Shown: positions 31,281 to 39,077, numbered from the stretch's first letter. The stretch is DNA of 41,799 bases from Bacteroidales bacterium (GCA_031260565.1 JAISLH010000098.1:1-41799); one strand, 5' to 3'. Made by a program: numbers and translations. The notes: generated by a model not told the origin, from the sequence alone.

Positions 31281-33911
31281 TTGAAGCATAGTTTGAAACA
31301 TAGTATCGCAGTAGCCGCCTTGCTTTTGGCAATAGCCTTTGGAGCAAGTAAGGCTATGGCTCAAGATACCATTGCTTCCAAACCCATAGAGGACACAATA
31401 GTTGTTGCAAACGACACCATAAAAGCTTCAACGGACAGCCTTAAAACAAAGAAGCCAAAACCACTCTTAGATAGCCGCATTGACTATCAGGCGTCTGATT
31501 CCATTGCTTTTGACTTTGACAATAAGGAAGTCTATATTTACAATGACGGAAAGGTTAATTTTGGCAGCAATCAGTTAGATGCCGGCTACGTAACCATAAA
31601 TTTTGACAGTAAAAACCTTTTTGCCACCACCACAAAAGACTCTTCGGGTAAAGAAATTCAATATCCTGTCTTTAGAGATGACGGAAAGGACTACCAGAGC
31701 CACGAATTAACATACAATTTTGACACAAAGAAGGGCATTATTCAAGGAGTATTCACCAAAGAAGGTGAAGGATTTCTGCATGGAGAAAGGATAAAGAAGG
31801 TAGATGATAAGGTAATGTTCATAAAAGGCGGCTTATTCACCACTTGCGACTTGCCCGACCACCCTCATTTTGCTATCAACTTCTCAAAAGGAAAGGCAGT
31901 TACGGGAGATAAGATTGTAACGGGACCTGCGTGGTTTTCAATTATGGATATTCCTCTCCCCTTAGGCTTACCCTTTGGTTACTTTCCCTTTACCGACAAA
32001 CAAAAGTCAGGCTTGCTTATCCCAACTTACGGCTATGCTCAAAACAGAGGTTACTATTTCCGTAATCTTGGCTGGTATTTTGCTATCAATGATTACCTTG
32101 ACTTAGCAGCACAGGGCGATATTTACACCAATCTTAGTTATGCTATCAATGCTCGTTCCAATTATGTTAAGCGTTATAAATATAAGGGCAATGTGGATTT
32201 TAGGTTTGAGGAAAACAAAAGCGGAATAAAGAATACGGCGAATTATGGCTCACAATCCAACTTCAAATTCAACTGGAGTCATCAGCAGGATGCCAAATCA
32301 CATCCATATCGTACCTTTTCGGCAAACGTCAATCTCGTTAGCCAATCCTATAATCAAAACACAATCAACACCAACGATCGCTTCACCAACACTACAACCT
32401 CATCCATTGCCTTTTCCACCCGCTTTGGCAGCAAGGTCTCCTTCACCGCCAATCTTGGAGAAAGTTACAACGTCAATACAGGCTCTATTGCCCTCGACCT
32501 TCCTTCAATAACTCTCTCCACAACTCAACTTTATCCTTTCAGAACAAAGAACAGCAAAAGCGAGAAGAACCATTGGTATAATGACATCTCTGTTTCTTAT
32601 CGTATGAATTTGATTAACAAGATTGAAGGAGTGGATAGCATACTTTTTTCCAACCAAACGCTGAACAATCCCAAGAACCTGCTACCGCAAATGAAGAACG
32701 GCATTCAGCACTCAATACCTCTGCAAAGCAATATAAAGTTTTTGAAACATTTTAATTGGGCAAATTCTATCAATTATACCGAAAGGTGGTATTTTTCTTC
32801 ACTTTCCCGAAACTACAATGCTGTTTCAGACACCTTGATAACCGATACGAGTTATGGCTTTGTTGTCAATCGTGATGCAAGATTTACTACCTCTATCAAT
32901 ACAAAGGTTTATGGTATGTTCAATTTCAAAAAAGGATATATTGTTGCCTTGAGGCACGTCTTTGACCCTTCCATTAGCTTCAGCCTTACGCCTGATTTTT
33001 CCGCTTCATCGTTCGGTTTCTACAAATCTTATGTGGATAAAAATGGTAACAACATCGTTTATTCCAAGACAGAGAACGGCATCTTTGGCTCACCACCAAA
33101 GGCTATGTCTGGCGTTGTTAATTTTGCTTTGAGGAACAACCTTGAAATGAAAGTTAAGTCAAAAGACGACACAATAACAGGTACAAAAAAGATAGTCTTA
33201 TTGGAGAATCTCAGCCTGAACAGCGGCTATGATTTGGCGGCAGACTCATGTAATTGGCAACCTCTAAGTCTTAACGCTCGCACTACCATTTTTAAGAATC
33301 TGAGAGTGGAATTTCAAGCCTCCTATACGCCTTATGCTATGGATACTAACGACAGGTTGCTCAACCAATTTTTGTGGGATAAGGAGGGAATCTTGTTTCG
33401 CCGCCGCAATTCTACGTGGAGCATTAACTTTACCTACCAATTCAACGGCAAAAAGGCTGAAAAGGAGCAGCAAGAACCTAATAAGTCATTGACAAATGAA
33501 ATGCTGTATTCGCCTTTTGCCAATCCGAATATAATGTTTGGTCAGGTGGTTGATTTTGATATACCTTGGAGTCTGTCAGTGTCGGCAAACATCAGTCAGA
33601 TAAGTTCTTTTCAGGCAAAAATGCTTGATTACAGCACCACTAATTCAGCAACTCTCAACTTCACAGGAGACATCAACGTTACCCCAAAGTGGAAAGTAGG
33701 TATAGCAACAGGCTATGATTTTATCAATAAGGATTTTACCCATACTACGATAGACATCTACCGCGACCTTCATTGCTGGGAGATGCGTATGAATTGGACT
33801 CCATTTGGGCTATGGCGAGGTTGGAACTTCACCATTGCTGTTAAGGCTTCTATGTTACAGGATTTGAAATATGAGAAACGCAATGACCCTCGCAATAGAA
33901 TGGAATACTAA
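31281..33911 (+). CDS. lptD: LPS-assembly outer-membrane protein LptD
   Basis: 876 residues with a signal peptide ending SKAMAQ. The periplasmic part is an OstA/LptA-like beta-jellyroll (VYIYNDGKVNFGSNQLDAGYVTINFDSKN...) and the rest a large barrel with repeated aromatic strands ending near the C-terminus (NFTIAVKASMLQDLKYEKRNDPRNRMEY). LptD inserts lipopolysaccharide into the outer leaflet. The start codon appears to be TTG at 31281: there is no in-frame ATG between the xseB stop and the signal peptide, whose basic KHSLKHS start follows directly. Probably co-transcribed with xseB. Confidence 0.88.
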   Translation: MKHSLKHSIAVAALLLAIAFGASKAMAQDTIASKPIEDTIVVANDTIKASTDSLKTKKPKPLLDSRIDYQASDSIAFDFDNKEVYIYNDGKVNFGSNQLDAGYVTINFDSKNLFATTTKDSSGKEIQYPVFRDDGKDYQSHELTYNFDTKKGIIQGVFTKEGEGFLHGERIKKVDDKVMFIKGGLFTTCDLPDHPHFAINFSKGKAVTGDKIVTGPAWFSIMDIPLPLGLPFGYFPFTDKQKSGLLIPTYGYAQNRGYYFRNLGWYFAINDYLDLAAQGDIYTNLSYAINARSNYVKRYKYKGNVDFRFEENKSGIKNTANYGSQSNFKFNWSHQQDAKSHPYRTFSANVNLVSQSYNQNTINTNDRFTNTTTSSIAFSTRFGSKVSFTANLGESYNVNTGSIALDLPSITLSTTQLYPFRTKNSKSEKNHWYNDISVSYRMNLINKIEGVDSILFSNQTLNNPKNLLPQMKNGIQHSIPLQSNIKFLKHFNWANSINYTERWYFSSLSRNYNAVSDTLITDTSYGFVVNRDARFTTSINTKVYGMFNFKKGYIVALRHVFDPSISFSLTPDFSASSFGFYKSYVDKNGNNIVYSKTENGIFGSPPKAMSGVVNFALRNNLEMKVKSKDDTITGTKKIVLLENLSLNSGYDLAADSCNWQPLSLNARTTIFKNLRVEFQASYTPYAMDTNDRLLNQFLWDKEGILFRRRNSTWSINFTYQFNGKKAEKEQQEPNKSLTNEMLYSPFANPNIMFGQVVDFDIPWSLSVSANISQISSFQAKMLDYSTTNSATLNFTGDINVTPKWKVGIATGYDFINKDFTHTTIDIYRDLHCWEMRMNWTPFGLWRGWNFTIAVKASMLQDLKYEKRNDPRNRMEY

Positions 33912-34289
33912 TTAGTTTTCAAAGGCGGACGAGTCAATAGTTAGAGTTACATAAGTCCAATTACTTCCCCATTCTCCTTCTTCTTCAATGTACCACAACG
34001 AAGGATTATGTATGTAATCCACCTTTGAAGTATCATTACCCCTAATGACTATTAGGTATTTTAAATATGACAAACCTGTTTCGTCATTTGGGTCATTCTC
34101 CACATGGGTTGTCAATAGTTGATATTTGCTCGGTTTTATATTCATAGAAGTCGTATCAACGTCTATGGTTTTAAACTCAACTACTATTTTCTCTTCGCAA
34201 TTATTCACAATACCATAGCTAAAATCTACGCTATGGTCGCAAGAGGCGAACACCATTACCAACATTAAACAAGCTAAAATCTTTTTCAT
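33912..34289 (-). CDS. Putative lipoprotein of unknown function
   Basis: 125 residues with a lipoprotein-type signal: hydrophobic stretch then FASC at residues 13-16. The body is beta-rich and polar (IVVEFKTIDVDTTSMNIKPSKYQLLTTHVEND); no domain recognised. The phrase IDTTSMN also occurs in the secreted protein at 39263-39913, hinting at a shared small fold. Its stop is directly next to the lptD stop, tail to tail, with no terminator between. Confidence 0.7.
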   Translation of the reverse strand: MKKILACLMLVMVFASCDHSVDFSYGIVNNCEEKIVVEFKTIDVDTTSMNIKPSKYQLLTTHVENDPNDETGLSYLKYLIVIRGNDTSKVDYIHNPSLWYIEEEGEWGSNWTYVTLTIDSSAFEN

Positions 34290-34317
34290 ACACTTCTATT
34301 ATTTGATAAATTGACGC

Positions 34318-34327
34318 TGCAAAGATA
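34318..34327 (-). promoter_or_regulatory. -7 box TATCTTTGCA for the lipoprotein gene
   Basis: Perfect minus-strand box 29 bp upstream of the ATG. Confidence 0.65.
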
Positions 34328-34369
34328 CATATAATTCACAAATAGCTATATTATCCATATTTATGTTGG

Positions 34370-34391
34370 TTCATTTTGCTGAAACGGCGGA
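34370..34391. repeat. Isolated degenerate AAACGCC-type word
   Basis: CATTTTGCTGAAACGGCGG carries the family's linker (TTTTGCTG) and the start of a word, unpaired. It lies between the lipoprotein promoter and the PHP gene stop. Confidence 0.45.
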
Positions 34392-34436
34392 TATATAATG
34401 GTGAAATGTGCTATTAGGTAATTTGATGTGAAAAAT

Positions 34437-35180
34437 CTATGCCTTACACTCAATATATCGTCCGTCCCTACCCTGCAATGCCAAGCGAAATTCAGCAAAA
34501 GACAGCTCTGCAATATGAAGGTAGCAATACGTCTCACCTATCAAATGAATGAAATGTGCATCTGATGATTGCAGGAAAGCAAAGCGTTTAAGATAAGCGT
34601 TCTTTTTAAGGAAAGCCTCCTTTGTTACGTGTCTTGAAATCTCTAATCCGTCAGCCTTCAAATCAGGAGGGACAAAGCCCAACTGAGACATTAAGCTGTT
34701 GGCTTGCCGATTGATATGAGCAGGTATAAATAAGCCGTTAAGGGAATGCACTTTGGCATAAATTTCATCAATATCGGCGTCAATAGCTGAGGTCAAAAGA
34801 TATGGCGGTTGGTCAATTATCTCTTCGTTCTCATTGACTACGAGCTGATAACCAAATTTCTCTTCGTCTAAAGGTATCTTCGCTATTTTTTCTTCAAGCC
34901 ATGCCTGAAACATATCAAGCTCTGCGTCCTTTTCAAAAAAGCATAAGCAATGTGCCTCTTCCTTTGAAGTAACTTCCGCACCACAAAGCACAAACACACC
35001 TTCTCTTTGCCCTATTGTCCGGCACAACTTGCCGTGTAAAGTGGAGTTGTGGTCGGTGATAGCAATAATATCAAGCCCCAATTCTTTGCTTTTGGCTATG
35101 ATATTTGCAGGACTCATCTCCAAATCACCGCAAGGCGATAAGACGGTGTGAAGATGCAAATCAGCTTTGTAGCAATTCAT
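34437..35180 (-). CDS. PHP-domain phosphoesterase
   Basis: 247 residues. The PHP metal site is visible: ADLHLHTVLSPCGD near residue 7, IIAITDHNST, CGAEVTSKEEAHCLCFF, PAHINRQ and SSDAHFIH. The family includes TrpH/RnaAM-type 5'-3' exonucleases and phosphatases acting on nucleotide 3',5'-bisphosphates; the exact substrate is inferred only. It overlaps the upstream DRTGG gene by 20 bp, a pairing that in anaerobes often accompanies [FeFe]-hydrogenase-type redox genes, none of which is in view. Confidence 0.85.
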   Translation of the reverse strand: MNCYKADLHLHTVLSPCGDLEMSPANIIAKSKELGLDIIAITDHNSTLHGKLCRTIGQREGVFVLCGAEVTSKEEAHCLCFFEKDAELDMFQAWLEEKIAKIPLDEEKFGYQLVVNENEEIIDQPPYLLTSAIDADIDEIYAKVHSLNGLFIPAHINRQANSLMSQLGFVPPDLKADGLEISRHVTKEAFLKKNAYLKRFAFLQSSDAHFIHLIGETYCYLHIAELSFAEFRLALQGRDGRYIECKA

Positions 35181-35496
35181 AAAGCCTGCCGGCTATTTCA
35201 AATGTTTCGCTTTCTGTACTAAGGATTGGAATGCCCTCTTCATTGCTCTGCTCTATAGTTTCGCTGTTGGGTATTAGCCCTTTGACCAAAATAACACAGG
35301 CAAGCTCTTTCAGGGAAGCAATAGCCATAATGTTCTTATGCACCTGTAGCGTTATCCAAGCCTGACCTTGTTCAGCGTTACCCATAACATCACTTAATAA
35401 ATCAGAGACATAGCCTCCGCCAATCTCATTTGAAAGTCCTTTTTCACCACAAGCAACCTTCAATCCTAACTTTTGTGATAATGTATTTACGTTCAT
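35161..35496 (-). CDS. DRTGG-domain small protein
   Basis: 111 residues: NTLSQKLGLKVACGEKGLSNEIGGGYVSDLLSDVMGNAEQGQAWITLQVHKNIMAIASLKELACVILVKG matches the stand-alone DRTGG proteins of anaerobes. The domain is named after a motif found in phosphotransacetylase-associated and CBS proteins and is thought to sense a small ligand. No enzymatic residues are evident. It is first in an operon with the PHP gene (20-bp overlap). Confidence 0.8.
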   Translation of the reverse strand: MNVNTLSQKLGLKVACGEKGLSNEIGGGYVSDLLSDVMGNAEQGQAWITLQVHKNIMAIASLKELACVILVKGLIPNSETIEQSNEEGIPILSTESETFEIAGRLYELLQS

Positions 35497-35516
35497 ATTT
35501 TCTCGTTTTTTGATTG

Positions 35517-35526
35517 TGCAAAGGTA
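35517..35526 (-). promoter_or_regulatory. -7 box TACCTTTGCA for DRTGG-PHP operon
   Basis: Perfect minus-strand box 21 bp before the DRTGG start. Confidence 0.7.
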
Positions 35527-35616
35527 AGAAAAATAATTGCAGCAAGGTGTTGTGCTATGTATTTTTTGCTCCCGCAGATTGTAGGGGACTTTCTACCAAT
35601 GTATATTGTGCTCAAT

Positions 35617-35652
35617 ATAAAAAGCGGACTATTCAGTTAAGAATAGCCCGCT
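35617..35652 (-). terminator. Terminator after the zinc-finger protein gene
   Basis: On the minus strand AGCGGGCTATTC-TTAACT-GAATAGTCCGCT (12-bp stem, one G-T pair) is followed by TTTTTAT, 23 bp beyond the stop codon. Confidence 0.8.
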
Positions 35653-35675
35653 GGAGTACTCAAATAATGTAAGTT

Positions 35676-35969
35676 TTAATAACAACTATTACTACTTACT
35701 TCTCTTCCTCCCGTGCCTAAACAAGTAGAACACGTTTTTCGGTCTTGCTTTGTTACGACCCCGCTACCACCGCATCGAGTACAACTGCTTCTTGTCCCAT
35801 CGTCATTGGGAACAGTTCCGCTGCCTTTACAAGTAGGACATTTAGTACAAGTATTGACAAAAGTATATCCCAATCCATTACAAGTATTACACGTTACCCA
35901 AATAGTTGCAGCGGTTACACTAATAGCAATGACCAAAAGTGCGACTACGGTACAAATCTTTTTTTTCAT
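35676..35969 (-). CDS. Small secreted protein with DnaJ-type zinc-finger repeats
   Basis: 97 residues. A hydrophobic N-terminus (residues 4-21) acts as signal peptide or anchor. The remainder is four CxxCxGxG motifs in a row, CNTCNGLG, CPTCKGSG, CTRCGGSG and CSTCLGTG, the same number and pattern as the zinc-binding centre of DnaJ, but with no J-domain or C-terminal substrate domains. Eight cysteines can bind two zinc ions. Such a free-standing domain outside the cytoplasm is unusual; thiol-disulfide or chaperone-like roles are possible but not shown. A hairpin terminator follows. Confidence 0.75.
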   Translation of the reverse strand: MKKKICTVVALLVIAISVTAATIWVTCNTCNGLGYTFVNTCTKCPTCKGSGTVPNDDGTRSSCTRCGGSGVVTKQDRKTCSTCLGTGGREVSSNSCY

Positions 35970-36084
35970 GTTAATAAAGATTTTTGTTAATGCCTACATC
36001 TTTACAGGATTTTTCGGCTTCCTCCTGCCTACCTTTTATTTAGACTCTCTTTTCGGCTTACTCAGAGTTATTTCAAAAATGGGC

Positions 36085-36215
36085 ATAAAAATAGCGGACT
36101 TACATTGTCCGCCTTGAGGTCTTCAGCTACCGCACACTCAAACAAGTAAGCCCGCATTTCTACGAGCGTTACTTATTCTTAAATGTACATTGAAATTGCT
36201 GAAGTTTCAAGGCAG
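36085..36215 (-). ncRNA. Candidate 6S-like RNA
   Basis: On the minus strand, 36213-36111 folds as a 6S-type rod: closing stem GCCTTGA/TCAAGGC (36207-36213 with 36111-36117) and CTTCAGC/GCTGAAG (36198-36204 with 36121-36127), a large central bubble, and an apical hairpin AAGTAA-CGC/GCG-(GGC)-TTACTT (36144-36174). A GCGGAC/GTCCGC hairpin with TATTTTTAT follows at 36112-36085 and could terminate. A -7 box TACTTTTGCA lies upstream at 36328-36337. The layout resembles 6S RNA (for instance the 6S-Flavo class), which binds RNA polymerase; identity is inferred from shape only. Confidence 0.4.
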
Positions 36216-36308
36216 AATAAGCATAAACGCTTTTAATATGTCTGTTTATGTTCTTTTACATCTTTATTCTTTTTATTTTATCATTTCTATTTTTTACAAC
36301 TATATATT

Positions 36309-36440
36309 TTATGTCATTTTAAGACGCTGCAAAAGTACAAAAAGTTTTTTAATAAATTTATTTATTTCAAATTTTTTCCTTTTGAATAGTCCTAAAATAA
36401 AAGTTCCAATTCCGCTAAAAATACATTCTATCCATTCCAT
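36309..36440 (-). CDS. Possible 43-residue hydrophobic/basic peptide
   Basis: Minus-strand ATG at 36440 lies 18 bp after a perfect -7 box TAACTTTGCA (36459-36468) and opens a 43-codon frame: MEWIECIFSGIGTFILGLF, a single membrane-type helix, followed by a basic tail KRKKFEINKFIKK and LLQRLKMT. No family recognised. A second promoter box (36328) lies inside its 3' end. Size and charge pattern resemble small membrane peptides, but AT-rich DNA makes short frames common. Confidence 0.35.
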   Translation of the reverse strand: MEWIECIFSGIGTFILGLFKRKKFEINKFIKKLFVLLQRLKMT

Positions 36441-36458
36441 ATAATTACGTTTTTATTC

Positions 36459-36468
36459 TGCAAAGTTA
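36459..36468 (-). promoter_or_regulatory. -7 box TAACTTTGCA in the 36-kb gap
   Basis: Minus-strand box directly upstream of the 43-codon frame; together with the box at 36328-36337 it shows that this 500-bp gap is probably transcribed. Confidence 0.5.
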
Positions 36469-36489
36469 CAAATAATTTCCAAAAGCAAA

Positions 36490-36975
36490 TTAAACAATAA
36501 TCGTCTTTACAAACTGCAAATTTGACAACGCCCTCTCGGAATGAAAAGACATCTGGTCAAAAAGAATATAGGTTTTTAACTGCTCTATTGCCGTTTCGGT
36601 GTTTATTATTCTCTGTTCGTAAAGCAAAATTGTTGCATACAAAGAATCATTGGCAACGGGACCAGTCACAAAATCATATTTTTCACTACTCTCAATGCCT
36701 CGCCGATTATTGACAATAAATTCCAACCACTCTTTATTTGCTCCTTCAAAATGGCGGACTCTATATTTGTCTGATTTCAACAGTTCCTCGCCAAAATCAT
36801 ATTCCGTTACACAGGCTTGTGGAGAATTAGCCCTTTTCTGTTTAAGTTTTGCCCATTTTTCTGCCTGTTCAAAATTGGTCGTGGTGTAAAAAGCCTTGCC
36901 AAAATCAGTATTATCTCTGCAAAAATTTAAGTCCGGCATTTCAACGCCTGCCATAGAACCATGATATAACTTCAT
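36490..36975 (-). CDS. DUF3990-family protein, copy 1 (putative ADP-ribosyltransferase fold)
   Basis: 161 residues. MKLYHGSMAGVEMPDLNFCRDNTDFGKAFYTTTNFEQAEKWA, EWLEFIVNNRRG, YDFVTGPVANDSLYATILLYEQ and LFDQMSFHSERALSNLQFVK match DUF3990, a family thought to share the ADP-ribosyltransferase fold and to occur with DUF3791 proteins, which suggests a toxin-like or regulatory module. The activity is unproven. Its start overlaps the upstream fused DUF3791-type gene by 4 bp. A second copy lies at 38573-39058 with a different gene order. Confidence 0.8.
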   Translation of the reverse strand: MKLYHGSMAGVEMPDLNFCRDNTDFGKAFYTTTNFEQAEKWAKLKQKRANSPQACVTEYDFGEELLKSDKYRVRHFEGANKEWLEFIVNNRRGIESSEKYDFVTGPVANDSLYATILLYEQRIINTETAIEQLKTYILFDQMSFHSERALSNLQFVKTIIV

Positions 36976-37397
36976 TTCATTTGTGTTTTAATGAATAAAT
37001 CTATTTCCTGCAATATATAATTTTCGCCCTGTGTATGCAAGACTTCAAACCCTTCCTGCAAAAAATCAAAAACATTATGTTTCTTAAACAGCAACAATGT
37101 TTCTTCAGCCGACAAACCTTTGAAATCCTTGTATTTTTCCAAGCAAAAAGCAAAAAAGAGCATTATTTTTTTGTTCTCTATCACCTCTTTTTTCTTTTCC
37201 TCTTCCAACATCTCATAAATTCCCAAGCCACTCACATACCATAGTTTAGTATCCTGCTGCTGCAATAATTTGTAGCAATCAGAGGTATAAAGATAGAGAA
37301 ACGCATCTTGGTAATCAAGTTGTTTTTTCTGCATAATTATTTCTACTAACTGCTGCACCTTAAAAGGCATCACTGCTGTTTCTATATTTGGATTCAT
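36972..37397 (-). CDS. Fused partner protein of the DUF3990 system (N-domain + DUF3791)
   Basis: 141 residues from the ATG at 37397; a longer frame to 37448 is cut by the promoter box at 37422. Residues 1-75 (VQQLVEIIMQKKQLDYQDAFLYLYTSDCYKLLQQQDTKLWYVSGLGIYEML) match the separate protein at 38334-38576; residues 80-141 (MLFFAFCLEKYKDFKGLSAEETLLLFKKHNVFDFLQEGFEVLHTQGENYILQEIDLF) are DUF3791 and match the protein at 38117-38341. It is thus a fusion of what are two genes in copy 2. It precedes its DUF3990 partner with a 4-bp overlap. Confidence 0.75.
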   Translation of the reverse strand: MNPNIETAVMPFKVQQLVEIIMQKKQLDYQDAFLYLYTSDCYKLLQQQDTKLWYVSGLGIYEMLEEEKKKEVIENKKIMLFFAFCLEKYKDFKGLSAEETLLLFKKHNVFDFLQEGFEVLHTQGENYILQEIDLFIKTQMK

Positions 37398-37421
37398 AAT
37401 CTTTTTTATTTTTAATGACTT

Positions 37422-37431
37422 GGCAAAATTA
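37422..37431 (-). promoter_or_regulatory. -7 box TAATTTTGCC, copy 1 of the DUF3990 system
   Basis: GGCAAAATTACAAAA on the plus strand is identical to the sequence at the copy 2 promoter (39078), although different genes follow, so the promoters share ancestry. Confidence 0.55.
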
Positions 37432-37487
37432 CAAAAATAATTCGACATAATCCCTTATAATGCCACTGCAATTTTGTTTGACTCTCC

Positions 37488-38093
37488 CTACTCTAATATA
37501 CGATACCAATTATCTTGTTTTTTCCAATTATTTTCAGGTTTTTCTTTAATTAGCATTTCGTATTTTTTAATCATATTGCTATCATTTGTATAAACAAAAA
37601 ATTTAGACGGAATATCCAAAAAGCCTCTGGAAATAAAAAAAGAGACCTCTACTGTTTGTGTTGTATCATTTCTATAAATACAAATATCATTTCCGCTATG
37701 AGAGATTATTGGATATTCAAAAGGCAACTGACATAAAAAACCATTCCACTCTACATTAGGATTTAATTGTTTTGTTTTGACTTGTTCAACTATTTCCATT
37801 CTTTTATTGTAGAAAATTGCAAAATCTATTTTTTCTATGAGTAACCCTATTAAAAACATCATACGAATACTAAAAAATAGCAATACAGAAAGTACAATTA
37901 CAGATATTATTCTTCGTCTTTTTAGTTTTTTTCTCTCTTGTATGAGTTCTATAAGTTGAATGATAAATAGTATCAGTAATAACAGAATTTCTAACGACCA
38001 ACAAAAGCCTATAAGCAAAGGGTGTGAATAGTGGAGTATTACCGGAATGATAAGCCAAATTGCAATTAAAATAATGATACTTCTTGTCTTCAT
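37488..38093 (-). CDS. Membrane protein of unknown function
   Basis: 201 residues with three predicted membrane segments (about residues 4-20, 26-48 and 62-84), a basic loop ERKKLKRRR between the second and third, and a C-terminal soluble domain of about 110 residues with LCQLPFEYPIISHSGNDICIYRNDTTQTVEVSFFISRGF. No family recognised. It starts 23 bp after the last gene of DUF3990 copy 2 with no promoter box in between and may belong to that operon. Confidence 0.65.
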   Translation of the reverse strand: MKTRSIIILIAIWLIIPVILHYSHPLLIGFCWSLEILLLLILFIIQLIELIQERKKLKRRRIISVIVLSVLLFFSIRMMFLIGLLIEKIDFAIFYNKRMEIVEQVKTKQLNPNVEWNGFLCQLPFEYPIISHSGNDICIYRNDTTQTVEVSFFISRGFLDIPSKFFVYTNDSNMIKKYEMLIKEKPENNWKKQDNWYRILE

Positions 38094-38116
38094 AGCCTTA
38101 TTTCCTTTTATTGGTA

Positions 38117-38341
38117 TTAGAAAATGGAAATACTTCTGCTTTTCAAATAATCTTCAATATCAGCAATAAGATATTCCGTGCCATTAGAATGAAGAACATC
38201 GTAAAAGTCTTCGAGATACTGCAACAAACCGCTTTTCTCAAACAGATTTATTGCCGTCTGTCCGTCAAGGTTTTTACGATTGCGGTATTCCTCTATGGCA
38301 AAAACAACAAACTTTCTCTTATTATCTACCTCTCTACACAT
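38117..38341 (-). CDS. DUF3791-type protein, copy 2
   Basis: 74 residues: FVVFAIEEYRNRKNLDGQTAINLFEKSGLLQYLEDFYDVLHSNGTEYLIADIEDYL is DUF3791, all-helical. Its start overlaps the previous stop by 8 bp. It corresponds to the C-terminal half of the fused protein at 36972-37397. Confidence 0.72.
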   Translation of the reverse strand: MCREVDNKRKFVVFAIEEYRNRKNLDGQTAINLFEKSGLLQYLEDFYDVLHSNGTEYLIADIEDYLKSRSISIF

Positions 38342-38576
38342 CTGGATAATCTATTTTATTGTTAAGTTTTTCCTGCATAAGTAAATCATACAAAAGCACA
38401 TTGGAAAAGTGCCATATCTTTGTTTTCTCATCTTCCAAATCATTGAATAATTGCGAAGAATAAAGGTATATCAATGCCTGATTGAAACTTAAATGATTAT
38501 TTTTCTCAATCATTCTTGCAATAGTTGGAATTTTTGTCCGCAATGAAATCTTATGTAATTTTTCTACTTCGTTCAT
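38334..38576 (-). CDS. Small helical protein of the DUF3990 system, copy 2
   Basis: 80 residues: TIARMIEKNNHLSFNQALIYLYSSQLFNDLEDEKTKIWHFSNVLLYDLLMQEK aligns with the N-terminal half of the fused protein at 36972-37397 (shared YLY(S/T)S, L-x-D/Q-x-x-TK-(I/L)W, LLYDLL/GIYEML). It overlaps the DUF3990 stop by 4 bp and the next start by 8 bp, so three genes are translationally coupled. Confidence 0.72.
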   Translation of the reverse strand: MNEVEKLHKISLRTKIPTIARMIEKNNHLSFNQALIYLYSSQLFNDLEDEKTKIWHFSNVLLYDLLMQEKLNNKIDYPDV

Positions 38577-39058
38577 AATTTTTCTGCTTTAATAAATTTC
38601 AAAAACGATATTGCCTGTTCGGTGCAGAATGTCCATTGGTCAAATAATTCCCTCACTTTAAGCCTTTTTATTGTTTCTTCTCTGTCAAGCACGCCGTCAA
38701 TGTAAAGGTCAATCACATTGAAAACAGTATCATTTGCCACAGGTCCAACAACAACATCGTAAGCAATTCCATGATAAGACAATGTCCTGTTCTTAACCAC
38801 AAAATCAAGCCATTTCTCATCTGCCTGTTCAAACTTTATTACAGAACATTCATAGAACAAAGCCACCTCATCAACTTCATAGACAGATATTATTCGCTCA
38901 CCTGCTCTTTTTCTTCTTACAACATTTTCAGTAAAGCGAACAGCCTGTTCATAATTGCTTGTGGTGTAAAAACCTTTACCAAAATCCAACCCACGCAAAC
39001 TTTCAATCAGTTCAGGTGTTTCAACTTTTATATTACTTCCGTGATACAATTTCAACAT
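38573..39058 (-). CDS. DUF3990-family protein, copy 2
   Basis: 161 residues, same length as copy 1 and clearly homologous: LKLYHGSNIKVETPELIESLRGLDFGKGFYTTSNYEQAVRF, EKWLDFVVKNRTL, YDVVVGPVANDTVFNVIDLYIDG, LFDQWTFCTEQAISFLKFIKAEK. The H-Y-H-G, DFGKGFYTT and WLDFVV...YD blocks are the conserved ones and the likely active cleft if the fold is that of an ADP-ribosyltransferase. Here the gene comes first in its operon, before the two small partner genes, the reverse of copy 1. Confidence 0.8.
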   Translation of the reverse strand: MLKLYHGSNIKVETPELIESLRGLDFGKGFYTTSNYEQAVRFTENVVRRKRAGERIISVYEVDEVALFYECSVIKFEQADEKWLDFVVKNRTLSYHGIAYDVVVGPVANDTVFNVIDLYIDGVLDREETIKRLKVRELFDQWTFCTEQAISFLKFIKAEKL

Positions 39059-39077
39059 AATTATTTGATTTTAATAG

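Noticed and set aside
32245-32511. 88-codon proline-rich frame inside lptD
   Set aside because: Out-of-frame shadow of lptD.
35713-36117. 134-codon plus-strand frame opposite the zinc-finger gene
   Set aside because: Antisense to the CxxCxGxG gene and to its terminator region; no motif, leucine/valine-rich shadow.
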